Below, piece by piece: positions 1-6,144 of a stretch of DNA of 7,583 bases. Origin of the DNA: DATFLS01 sp964413425 (lineage in GTDB: Bacteria; Fidelibacterota; JAANXI01); assembly GCA_964413425.1 (NCBI GenBank), contig CAYPST010000148.1:1-7583 (forward strand), given 5' to 3'. The notes under the pieces were generated by a model, which was not told the origin of the DNA, did not search any database, and was given only the letters and a program-made list of their open reading frames with translations. Numbering within the stretch: position 1 is the first letter of the stretch; each line of letters begins with the position of its first letter. A program made the translations under genes and the position numbers.

Positions 1-5
1 CCCTT

Positions 6-1667
6 ATGGAAACGATGGTTTTAAATTTTGCTGACTGGCTTATTATTGCCATTTATTTCATTTTTGTCATCGGTATTGGCTTCTATCTCAGGAGATATAC
101 CAGGAGCGACGAGGATTTTTTTCTTGCCGGTCGCAGGAATAGCTCCTGGGTAGCCGGACTGGCTTTTCTCTCGGCGAACATGGGTGCGCTGGAACTGCTT
201 GGGATGGCAGGCAATACCCATAAATATGGAATGTATGTTGCCCACTTTTATTGGATTGGGGCCATCCCGGCCATGCTGTTTCTGGCAATTTATATGATGC
301 CCTTCTATTACAGCAGCAAAATTAAATCGGTGCCGGGATATCTCAAGCTGCGGTTTGACGAAAAGACCCGGGTGCTCAATGCCATTTCTTTTGCCATTAT
401 GACTGTGCTGGTGTCAGGAATTAATCTGTATGCGATGGCCCTGGTGCTCCGGACCTTTCTGGGATGGAACTGGGCCGTCAGTATGTGGGCCTCTGCCGGC
501 ACGGTGGCGGTGTATGTTACCCTCAGCGGTCTCATGTCGGCTATTTTTACGGAAATCATCCAGTTCTTCCTGATCTGGTTCGGACTTTTGCTGGTGGTGA
601 TTTTGGGGATTGTGGAAGTTGGAAGCATTCAGGAAATTTTTGCCAGAATCCCCGAATCCTTTTCGACCCTCTGGTCCACCTCCGCTGATCCGACGCAAAA
701 TGGAATGATGGTCACCTGGGGAGGGATTGTACTGGGACTTGGCTTCGTACTTTCTTTCGGATACTGGACCACGGATTTCCTGGTGGTGCAGCGGGCGTTT
801 TCTGCCCGGGATCTCCGCGCAGCCCGAACCACTCCAATTATTGCGTCATTTTTTAAGATGGCGCTGCCTTTTATTGTGGTGTTGGGCGGATTAATTGCGC
901 TGGTGCTCACGCGGGACGCCGGCAGCGGATTCCAGCTGCTGATGGAAAACGGGCAGGTTCGGCATGACTCCACCCTTCCGCTGCTGATCGCACGGTATTA
1001 TCCCAACGGGCTGATGGGATTAGGGGTCACAGCCCTGCTGGCCGGCTTCATGGCCGGACAGGCAGGGAATATCAGCGCCTTTAATACGGTCTGGACGTAT
1101 GATATCTATCAGTCTGTCATTAATCCGGAGGCCTCGGAAGAACGTCTCCTCTGGATGGGCCGTGTCGTTACGGTGGTTGGCATTTTAATTAGTGTGGCGG
1201 CCGCCTATTGGGCGATGAGTATGCCCACCATCATGGATTATATGCAGGCCATCTTCTCCTGGGTGAATGCACCGCTATTCGCCACCATGCTTTTGGGAAT
1301 GTTCGTGGTCTGGATCACGCCGAACGGGGCATTCTGGGGACTGCTTATTGGAATGGTCTCTTCCTTTTCCATGTGGGTGGCAGTGCGATTCGGATGGGTA
1401 GCAGAAAGTGCCATCACCTTCTCGGAGGTGGCCAGTGATATGGCGGCAAATTTCTGGCGTGCCTGGTGGGCCTGGGTGATTTGCTTCGTGGTGACAATCG
1501 TGGTCAGCCTGTTCACGAAGAAACGCCGGAAAGAAGAGCTGGTCGGCCTGGTGAAGGGATTGACGGAAGAGACTGTGACCACCGGTATTCCGTTCCATAA
1601 GCGGCCGGAATTTTACGCCATTATTTCTGCTGTGATCTTAATCGTACTCAATATTTATTTCTGGTAA
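6..1667 (+). CDS. Sodium:solute symporter (SSS/SLC5) family permease, possible sugar transporter
   Basis: This is a polytopic inner-membrane permease of the SSS/SLC5 family, 553 residues from this start. About 14 hydrophobic segments are visible, from residues 9-29 to 533-552. Family hallmarks include DFFLAGR (37-43), the SANMG stretch in helix 2 (56-60), LSGLMSAIFTEIIQ (173-186), and AGFMAGQAGNISAFNTVWTYDIY (346-368). Length and layout resemble vSGLT, the Vibrio sodium/galactose symporter. Aligned from memory, the vSGLT residues N64, K294 and Q428 are kept (N58, K284, Q414), but Q69 and E88 become E63 and Y82. The Na2-site serines 364/365 become A350 and G351. Substrate and ion coupling are therefore uncertain. 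It leads a compact cluster with a small membrane protein and galK, which favours a galactose-type sugar. The start is unsure: only five bases precede ATG 6, no stop is visible upstream in frame, and ATG 15 is an alternative. Confidence 0.9.
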   Translation: METMVLNFADWLIIAIYFIFVIGIGFYLRRYTRSDEDFFLAGRRNSSWVAGLAFLSANMGALELLGMAGNTHKYGMYVAHFYWIGAIPAMLFLAIYMMPFYYSSKIKSVPGYLKLRFDEKTRVLNAISFAIMTVLVSGINLYAMALVLRTFLGWNWAVSMWASAGTVAVYVTLSGLMSAIFTEIIQFFLIWFGLLLVVILGIVEVGSIQEIFARIPESFSTLWSTSADPTQNGMMVTWGGIVLGLGFVLSFGYWTTDFLVVQRAFSARDLRAARTTPIIASFFKMALPFIVVLGGLIALVLTRDAGSGFQLLMENGQVRHDSTLPLLIARYYPNGLMGLGVTALLAGFMAGQAGNISAFNTVWTYDIYQSVINPEASEERLLWMGRVVTVVGILISVAAAYWAMSMPTIMDYMQAIFSWVNAPLFATMLLGMFVVWITPNGAFWGLLIGMVSSFSMWVAVRFGWVAESAITFSEVASDMAANFWRAWWAWVICFVVTIVVSLFTKKRRKEELVGLVKGLTEETVTTGIPFHKRPEFYAIISAVILIVLNIYFW

Positions 1668-1670
1668 AAA

Positions 1671-1674
1671 GGAG
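1671..1674 (+). promoter_or_regulatory. Ribosome binding site setting the start of the 77-residue membrane protein
   Basis: GGAG lies directly after the permease stop codon, with eight bases to ATG 1683. This favours ATG 1683 over the in-frame GTG at 1674, which overlaps the Shine-Dalgarno sequence itself. ATG 1686 follows immediately and is a minor alternative. Confidence 0.7.
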
Positions 1675-1682
1675 TGGTATTT

Positions 1683-1916
1683 ATGATGCAAGAAAACAAC
1701 ACAGATGCAGGGATGAAGCCAATCTGGTATTTTGTCGGATGGGTACTGTTGATTATGGGTGTGGTGATCGCTGTTACCGGTTTCTATTATTTACTGGCAC
1801 CTGCTTCCAGTCAGACCGTGCTGGCAGAGCTCCATCCCAATATCTGGTGGGGAGGCATCATGATACTTGCAGGGCTCATATTCCTCTGGAGAAACAAAGG
1901 GATGACCGTACAATAA
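1683..1916 (+). CDS. Small two-helix membrane protein, possible accessory subunit of the upstream permease
   Basis: I do not recognise a named family. The product is 77 residues with a polar N-terminus (1-12), a first hydrophobic helix (about 14-38), a short loop (39-53) containing an L-H-P motif, and a second helix (about 54-69) opening with IWWGG. The tail R-N-K-G is basic. The positive-inside rule suggests both termini face the cytoplasm, with the loop outside. It starts 15 bases after the permease stop and ends 21 bases before galK, so co-transcription is very likely. Small two-helix proteins accompany other SSS permeases, such as YjcH with ActP, YhdT with PanF, and the DUF4212 small subunit. 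This sequence does not obviously match those as I recall them. A role in assembly or activity of the permease is inference from position and topology. Confidence 0.75.
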   Translation: MMQENNTDAGMKPIWYFVGWVLLIMGVVIAVTGFYYLLAPASSQTVLAELHPNIWWGGIMILAGLIFLWRNKGMTVQ

Positions 1917-1937
1917 GCATCGGGAAAGTAAAATTCT

Positions 1938-3110
1938 ATGGACCAACTCACCTTGAATACCGCTAAGATATTCAGAACAAAGTTTAACCGCCATCCGCTG
2001 CTTGTACAATCGCCGGGAAGAGTGAATCTCATCGGGGAACACACCGATTATAACGAGGGGTTTGTATTGCCGGCGGCAGTAGATAAGCAAATTGTCTTAG
2101 GATTCGCATCCAATGAAGGAACAACCGCTCGACTGTACGCGATTGATATGGAACAGGAGTTCTCCTGGGATGTTACTGCCACTCCTTATACGAAGAGTGA
2201 ACTCGGCTGGCCGAATTATATCATGGGATGCGTGGATCAGCTGCGCCAGGCAGGATACTCAGTCGGCGGGTTCGATTGCGTCTTCGGTGGCACCATTCCT
2301 ATCGGAGCAGGCATGTCATCGTCGGCAGCGCTGGAAGGCGGCACAATCTTCGGATTGACACAGCTGTTCAATTTGCCCCTGGATAAACTGTCCATGGTGA
2401 AACTGGGACAGAAGGCTGAAAATGAGTTTGTGGGTGTGCAATGCGGCATTATGGACCAGTTCGCTAATATCTACAGCCGGGCGGATAAGGTGTTTAAACT
2501 GGATTGCCGTTCTCTGGAATATGAATACTACCCATTTACTCGGGATGATTTAAAGATCGTGCTTTGTGATACCCAGGTGCGCAGAGAATTGGCCGGCTCA
2601 GAGTATAATGTACGCCGCAGTCAGTGCGAAGAGGGGGTGGCGCTGCTTCAGCAGTATAATCCGGAGATTTCCAGTCTCAGGGATGTGAATCCCGAGATGC
2701 TTCAGGAGCATAAAGCGGAATTCGGCCCGGTGGTGTACAGCCGGTGTGAGTATGTGATCGAAGAGAATATCCGGGTAAACCAGGCCTGTCAGGATCTGGC
2801 GCACGACGATTTTATGGCTTTCGGAGAACGAATGTATCAATCACATGAAGGTCTGAGAAATAAGTATGAAGTGAGTTCCAGGGAGCTGGATCTCCTGGTG
2901 GATATGACGGAGGATATCGACGCAGTGTTGGGAGCGCGCATGATGGGTGCCGGTTTCGGAGGATGCACCATTAACCTGGTCCGGGCAGAGGCTGTCGATG
3001 AGTTTACCGCAGCGGTTTCGCAGCAATATAGCGGGAAGATGGACCAGGATGCCTTGTTCTACGAAACCACGATTACTGCAGGGGTCCACGAAGTTTTTGC
3101 CGGAGAATGA
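1938..3110 (+). CDS. galK: Galactokinase
   Basis: This cytoplasmic GHMP-family kinase converts D-galactose plus ATP to galactose 1-phosphate, the first committed step of the Leloir pathway. All three family motifs are present. The galactokinase signature GRVNLIGEHTDYN (27-39) supplies R28, E34 and D37. The phosphate-binding loop PIGAGMSSSAALE lies at 121-133. The third motif MMGAGFGGC is at 335-343. The catalytic-base aspartate is D173 in CGIMDQF (169-175), matching human D186. At 390 residues it is full length for a bacterial GalK. ATG 1938 is preceded by only a weak GGGAAAG (1922-1928), so translation may partly depend on the upstream gene 21 bases away. No galT, galE or galM is visible here, so the rest of the pathway must be encoded elsewhere. 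Action on another hexose cannot be excluded but is unlikely given the intact signature. Confidence 0.96.
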   Translation: MDQLTLNTAKIFRTKFNRHPLLVQSPGRVNLIGEHTDYNEGFVLPAAVDKQIVLGFASNEGTTARLYAIDMEQEFSWDVTATPYTKSELGWPNYIMGCVDQLRQAGYSVGGFDCVFGGTIPIGAGMSSSAALEGGTIFGLTQLFNLPLDKLSMVKLGQKAENEFVGVQCGIMDQFANIYSRADKVFKLDCRSLEYEYYPFTRDDLKIVLCDTQVRRELAGSEYNVRRSQCEEGVALLQQYNPEISSLRDVNPEMLQEHKAEFGPVVYSRCEYVIEENIRVNQACQDLAHDDFMAFGERMYQSHEGLRNKYEVSSRELDLLVDMTEDIDAVLGARMMGAGFGGCTINLVRAEAVDEFTAAVSQQYSGKMDQDALFYETTITAGVHEVFAGE

Positions 3111-3234
3111 GCAGGGGATACACACTGCGGAACCCGGATGATGCAGTAATATCTCTTCGGCAGAATTTTTGGTTTGGGGAAATATAGGTTCTGCTGTGGA
3201 TGTTGATGAAAGCAAGCGATGTATTGTCTCCGGA

Positions 3235-3261
3235 AGACCATTCATTTTGATGAGATGGTCT
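3235..3261 (+). repeat. Inverted repeat able to form an 11-bp hairpin with one bulge
   Basis: Seven-base arms AGACCAT (3235-3241) and ATGGTCT (3255-3261) are perfect inverses. The stem continues inward with TCAT (3242-3245) pairing with ATGA (3250-3253), leaving a single bulged G at 3254 and a TTTG loop. No T-run follows, so it does not look like an intrinsic terminator on the + strand. It could be an RNA structure in a galK-GH95 read-through transcript or an operator for a dimeric regulator. The function is inferred only. Confidence 0.55.
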
Positions 3262-3378
3262 AACATCATTCAACAATTTCGGGAGCAACAGGATCCGCAG
3301 AACATCCTGCCGAGATGCATTGGTGACAGGGGTGTGCCTGAATCTTTGTATTGTGGCGCATAGCCAGGAAAGCCTTGT

Positions 3379-3386
3379 AAAGGAGG
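3379..3386 (+). promoter_or_regulatory. Strong ribosome binding site for the GH95 gene
   Basis: AAAGGAGG sits six bases before ATG 3393. It is close to the perfect anti-Shine-Dalgarno complement and much stronger than the weak site before galK, which supports independent and efficient translation of the glycosidase. Confidence 0.85.
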
Positions 3387-3392
3387 ATCCGT

Positions 3393-5855
3393 ATGGGAAA
3401 ATTACGCACTCGAAGACAATTTCTGGCTGACACCGGAAAGCTGGCCCTGGGAGGAGGTTTATTGCCGAAGATTTCACCGAAGTTTTTCGCACAAGACCAG
3501 GGAACCGGAAGACAACATCCCCTTGTATTATGGTATGAGCAGCCCGCCGCACGGTGGGAGGAAGCCTTGCCGGTGGGTAACGGCAGACTGGGTGCCATGA
3601 TTTTTGGCGGGATTCGGGAAGAGCGCCTGCAATTGAATGAAGACACGGTGTGGGCAGGATTTCCGGTCGACCGGGATCGTGCGGGAGCGTATCGGGCAAT
3701 CGAACGGGCCAGAGAACTGCTATTCTGTGGGAAATATGTGGAGGCGGAGCAGCTGGTGCAGGAAGCAGTGATGGCACCCCGTTTGATACGCAGTTATGAA
3801 ACTCTGGGCGATCTCCGCATCGAGTTCGAAGGGCGAGAGCAGGCGGAGAGCTATCGCCGAGAACTGGATATCGAACGCGCCGTTGCCCGGGTGCAGTATC
3901 AGCAGGGCCCCGTTCGTTTTACCAGAGAAGTCTTTGCCAGTGCGCCGCACCAGGTCCTGGTTGTCCGGCTGCAGGCGGACCAGCCCGGGAGTGTCACCTG
4001 CCGGATCAGCCTGGACCGGCCGGAGAATTATTCCGTGGAAACTCCAGGCCACGAACGGCTGGTGATGCGGGGGCAGACAAGACCAGGGCGTCTTGCTAAT
4101 CCTGAGGAAGCAGCGGATCTGGCGGAACAAATGAACCTGGCGGAACAATTGGAGGTATCGAAAGAGACAGTTAATTTTGAAGCGCACCTGGAGGCCATTC
4201 CCGAAGGGGGCACCATTTCTTCGAGTGACGACAGTCTGTTTCTTGAAGGAGCTGATGCTGCCACGCTTCTGATTGCAGCGGCAACCACCTATCGCTTTGA
4301 TCGTCCGGGTGAAGTCTGCCGCAAACAGCTGCGCGCTGCCAGGCACCCTTACCCGCTGCTTCGGGAAGAGCACGTGAAAGATTATCAGCGACTGTTCAGA
4401 CGCGTCAGTCTGGATCTGGGTACCAGCACGCGGGCAGACATTCCAACTGATAAGCGATTGCAGGCGGTGCAAAACGGCAAGGCTGATCCCTCGCTGACGG
4501 CACTGTATTTTCAATTCGGACGCTATCTGCTTATCAGTTCTTCCCGGCCGGGCGCCATGCCGGCGAACCTCCAGGGTCTCTGGAATGAACATATTGAAGC
4601 ACCCTGGAATTGCGATTATCATATTAATATCAACGTCCAGATGAACTACTGGCCGGCGCTGGCAGGTAATCTCGCGGAATGTCACCGCCCGTACTTTGAC
4701 CTGATTGACGGTATCCGGGAACGGGGACGAAAGACCGCCAGGGAAGTGTATGATTGCAGCGGTTTTGTGGCCCACCATACCACCGATGCCTGGTATTTCA
4801 CCAATCCCCTGGGGAGAACCATGTGGGGGATGTTCCCCATGGCCGGGGTCTGGTGTACGCGGCAATTCTGGGAGCATTACCTGTACACCGGGGACAGACA
4901 GTTTCTGGAGGAACGGGCGTATCCCGTTTTGAAAGAAGCGGCGGAGTTTGTGCTGGACTGGCTGGTGGAAGATCCCCGGAGCGGGCGGCTGGTCTCCGGG
5001 CCGTCCAATTCCCCGGAGAATACGTTTCTCACTCCGGATGGGCACCAGGCCCACCTCACCATGGGACCCGCTATGGATCAGGAAATCATCTGGGATTTAT
5101 TCACAAATCTGTCGGACGCGGCTGAGGATCTTGATATTCGGGATGATTTTATTGAAAAGGTTCGGCAAGCGCAAGCCCGGCTGGCGGGTCCGCAGGTGGG
5201 CTCGCACGGCCGCCTGATGGAGTGGCCGGAGGAGTTTGCGGAGGCTGAACCGGGACACCGGCACATGTCGCATCTGTATGCCCTGCATCCGGGGCGACAG
5301 ATTACCCTCAATGCAACTCCGGTGCTGGCAGCGGCTGCCAGAAATTCGCTGGAATATCGGCTGGCCCACGGAGGCGGACACACCGGGTGGAGCCGGGCGT
5401 GGATTATCAATTTCTGGGCAAGGCTGGAAGAAGGGGAGCGAGTGCATGAAAACGTCCAGGCTTTGCTCAGCAAGTCCACATTACCCAATCTGTTTGATAC
5501 TCATCCGCCGTTCCAGATCGACGGGAATTTCGGCGGAACGGCCGGGATTGCAGAAGCCTTGTTGCAGAGCCATACCGGTGAAATCCATCTGCTCCCCGCT
5601 CTGCCGGAAAAGTGGCCCACCGGCTATGTTACCGGATTGCGGGCCCGGGGCGGCTTTGAAGTCGATCTCACCTGGCAGCGGGGAGCACTGGTTCGGGCAG
5701 AGGTGACCTCACTCCTGGGCAATCAGTGCAGGCTCCGGACTCAGAGAAAAGTGAGCGTGGAGGCGAACGGTGAACCTGTCCCGGTCCAACAGCCGGAAAG
5801 GAATGTGTTCGAGTTTGAGACCGAGGCGAATCTGCGATATGTGGTGAGGACTTGA
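3393..5855 (+). CDS. GH95 family glycosidase, probable alpha-1,2-L-fucosidase, Tat-exported
   Basis: This exported glycoside hydrolase of 820 residues probably hydrolyses terminal alpha-1,2-linked L-fucose by inversion. The N-terminus has a twin-arginine motif TRRQFL (R7, R8), a hydrophobic stretch (about 17-25) and a plausible cleavage site near FFA-Q (32-34). The N-terminal GH95 domain begins near residue 44, with ALPVGNGRLGAMIFGG (58-73) and QLNEDTVWAG (80-89). The (alpha/alpha)6 catalytic domain contains DYHININVQMNYW (408-420), SGPSNSPEN (535-543) and FQIDGNFGG (707-715). By comparison with Bifidobacterium AfcA, N412 and N414 correspond to N421/N423, E542 to the general acid E566, and D710 to D766. 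H410 matches AfcA H419, which as I recall is threonine in the GH95 alpha-L-galactosidase. All key residues are present and the length is normal. It lies between galK and a sulfatase, each separated by about 285 bases, so it may have its own promoter. Confidence 0.93.
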   Translation: MGKLRTRRQFLADTGKLALGGGLLPKISPKFFAQDQGTGRQHPLVLWYEQPAARWEEALPVGNGRLGAMIFGGIREERLQLNEDTVWAGFPVDRDRAGAYRAIERARELLFCGKYVEAEQLVQEAVMAPRLIRSYETLGDLRIEFEGREQAESYRRELDIERAVARVQYQQGPVRFTREVFASAPHQVLVVRLQADQPGSVTCRISLDRPENYSVETPGHERLVMRGQTRPGRLANPEEAADLAEQMNLAEQLEVSKETVNFEAHLEAIPEGGTISSSDDSLFLEGADAATLLIAAATTYRFDRPGEVCRKQLRAARHPYPLLREEHVKDYQRLFRRVSLDLGTSTRADIPTDKRLQAVQNGKADPSLTALYFQFGRYLLISSSRPGAMPANLQGLWNEHIEAPWNCDYHININVQMNYWPALAGNLAECHRPYFDLIDGIRERGRKTAREVYDCSGFVAHHTTDAWYFTNPLGRTMWGMFPMAGVWCTRQFWEHYLYTGDRQFLEERAYPVLKEAAEFVLDWLVEDPRSGRLVSGPSNSPENTFLTPDGHQAHLTMGPAMDQEIIWDLFTNLSDAAEDLDIRDDFIEKVRQAQARLAGPQVGSHGRLMEWPEEFAEAEPGHRHMSHLYALHPGRQITLNATPVLAAAARNSLEYRLAHGGGHTGWSRAWIINFWARLEEGERVHENVQALLSKSTLPNLFDTHPPFQIDGNFGGTAGIAEALLQSHTGEIHLLPALPEKWPTGYVTGLRARGGFEVDLTWQRGALVRAEVTSLLGNQCRLRTQRKVSVEANGEPVPVQQPERNVFEFETEANLRYVVRT
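4119..4148 (+). repeat. Short tandem duplication inside the GH95 gene
   Basis: The 12-base word CTGGCGGAACAA occurs at 4119-4130 and again at 4137-4148, exactly 18 bases apart and in frame. It encodes LAEQMN followed by LAEQLE (residues 243-254) in a charged, probably helical stretch of the N-terminal region. It is likely a small local duplication with no effect on the catalytic domain. Confidence 0.6.
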
Positions 5856-5900
5856 GAGGCGGTATGGAATGTATTTATGATACTACCATAGAAACCACAA

Positions 5901-5918
5901 CCTGTCCCGCCTGTCCCG
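5901..5918 (+). repeat. Tandem direct repeat of 9 bases
   Basis: CCTGTCCCG occurs twice back to back at 5901-5909 and 5910-5918, starting 45 bases after the GH95 stop. The second copy overlaps the left arm of the adjacent hairpin. This may be part of a dispersed intergenic repeat of the genome, which cannot be judged from one window. Confidence 0.7.
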
Positions 5919-5972
5919 ATCTCTCGGGGATAAATTCGGGAAATTGACACAGCCTGCCCCGGTGTGCCGGGG
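5915..5972 (+). terminator. Hairpin cluster after the GH95 gene, terminator-like but without a T-run
   Basis: Two compact stems lie here. CCCGA (5915-5919) pairs with TCGGG (5924-5928) around TCTC, and a second TCGGG at 5936-5940 offers an alternative partner. CCCCGG (5957-5962) pairs perfectly with CCGGGG (5967-5972) around TGTG. The position 60-120 bases past the stop codon suits a 3' end. There is no T-tract after either stem, so classical rho-independent termination is not supported. RNA stabilisation or a factor-dependent end are alternatives. Confidence 0.35.
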
Positions 5973-6044
5973 AATGAACACAGATAGTTTGTAAAAACAA
6001 AAAATAGATGCAAAAATACGGTACATTATTCTTATAAATTAACA

Positions 6045-6084
6045 GTAGCTTAATTACTTAAAGCTACAAAAAGACGAATATACT
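6045..6084 (+). promoter_or_regulatory. Candidate promoter and operator upstream of the sulfatase gene
   Basis: GTAGCTT (6045-6051) and AAGCTAC (6061-6067) form a perfect 7-bp inverted repeat with a 9-base spacer in AT-rich DNA. TATACT at 6079-6084 matches five of six bases of the sigma-70 -10 element, and TACTTTTT at 6081-6088 matches seven of eight of the Bacteroidota TAnnTTTG element. No good -35 is present at the right distance. The repeat would overlap the -35 zone, a place where regulators commonly bind. Assignment is tentative. Confidence 0.3.
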
Positions 6085-6133
6085 TTTTAGAGCAGACTCA
6101 TTTATACAACATACCATTTCATCTGTTAACTCC

Positions 6134-6139
6134 GGAGAG
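6134..6139 (+). promoter_or_regulatory. Ribosome binding site of the sulfatase gene
   Basis: GGAGAG lies five bases before ATG 6145. It supports this start, which also places the twin-arginine motif at residues 6-7 as expected for a Tat signal peptide. Confidence 0.75.
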
Positions 6140-6144
6140 TTTCC

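Larger units (their letters stand above)
3111..3392 (+). other. Intergenic region between galK and the GH95 gene
   Basis: This stretch has no convincing gene. A stop-free + frame runs from about 3142 to 3363, but it has no ATG start, only a TTG at 3169 without a Shine-Dalgarno site, and its product resembles nothing I know. I see no clear rho-independent terminator after galK and no strong sigma-70 promoter. The notable element is the hairpin at 3235-3261. The region may be a transcribed spacer, a decayed gene or a leader for the GH95 gene. Confidence 0.5.
5856..6144 (+). other. Intergenic region between the GH95 gene and the sulfatase gene
   Basis: This 289-base gap has two unlike halves. 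About 5901-5972 is GC-rich and dense in hairpins and short repeats, as expected for a transcript end or an intergenic repeat. About 5980-6130 is strongly AT-rich, as expected for a promoter region, and leads to the sulfatase ribosome binding site. I see no open reading frame of substance in it. Confidence 0.6.

Noticed and set aside
1674..1682. GTG start giving an 80-residue version of the small membrane protein
   Set aside because: The GTG lies inside the Shine-Dalgarno sequence; ATG 1683 has ideal spacing.
3124..3147. ACTGC/GCAGT inverted repeat after galK as a terminator
   Set aside because: The stem is five base pairs with a 14-base loop and no T-run directly follows it.
3320..3348. Bacteroidota-type promoter (TTG followed by AATCTTTG) before the GH95 gene
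   Set aside because: The -7 element misses its first base and the upstream element is only TTG; such matches are common by chance.
3073..3777. Minus-strand 234-residue open frame across the galK end, gap and GH95 start
   Set aside because: It is proline- and arginine-rich, overlaps two well-supported genes, has no recognisable motif, and is best explained as a mirror of + strand codon use.
3720..5054. Minus-strand 444-residue open frame inside the GH95 gene
   Set aside because: It is wholly antisense to conserved GH95 domains and its translation shows no domain pattern.
5944..5949. Perfect TTGACA -35 element
   Set aside because: The expected -10 position falls in the GC-rich hairpin at 5957-5972, so no promoter can be built from it.
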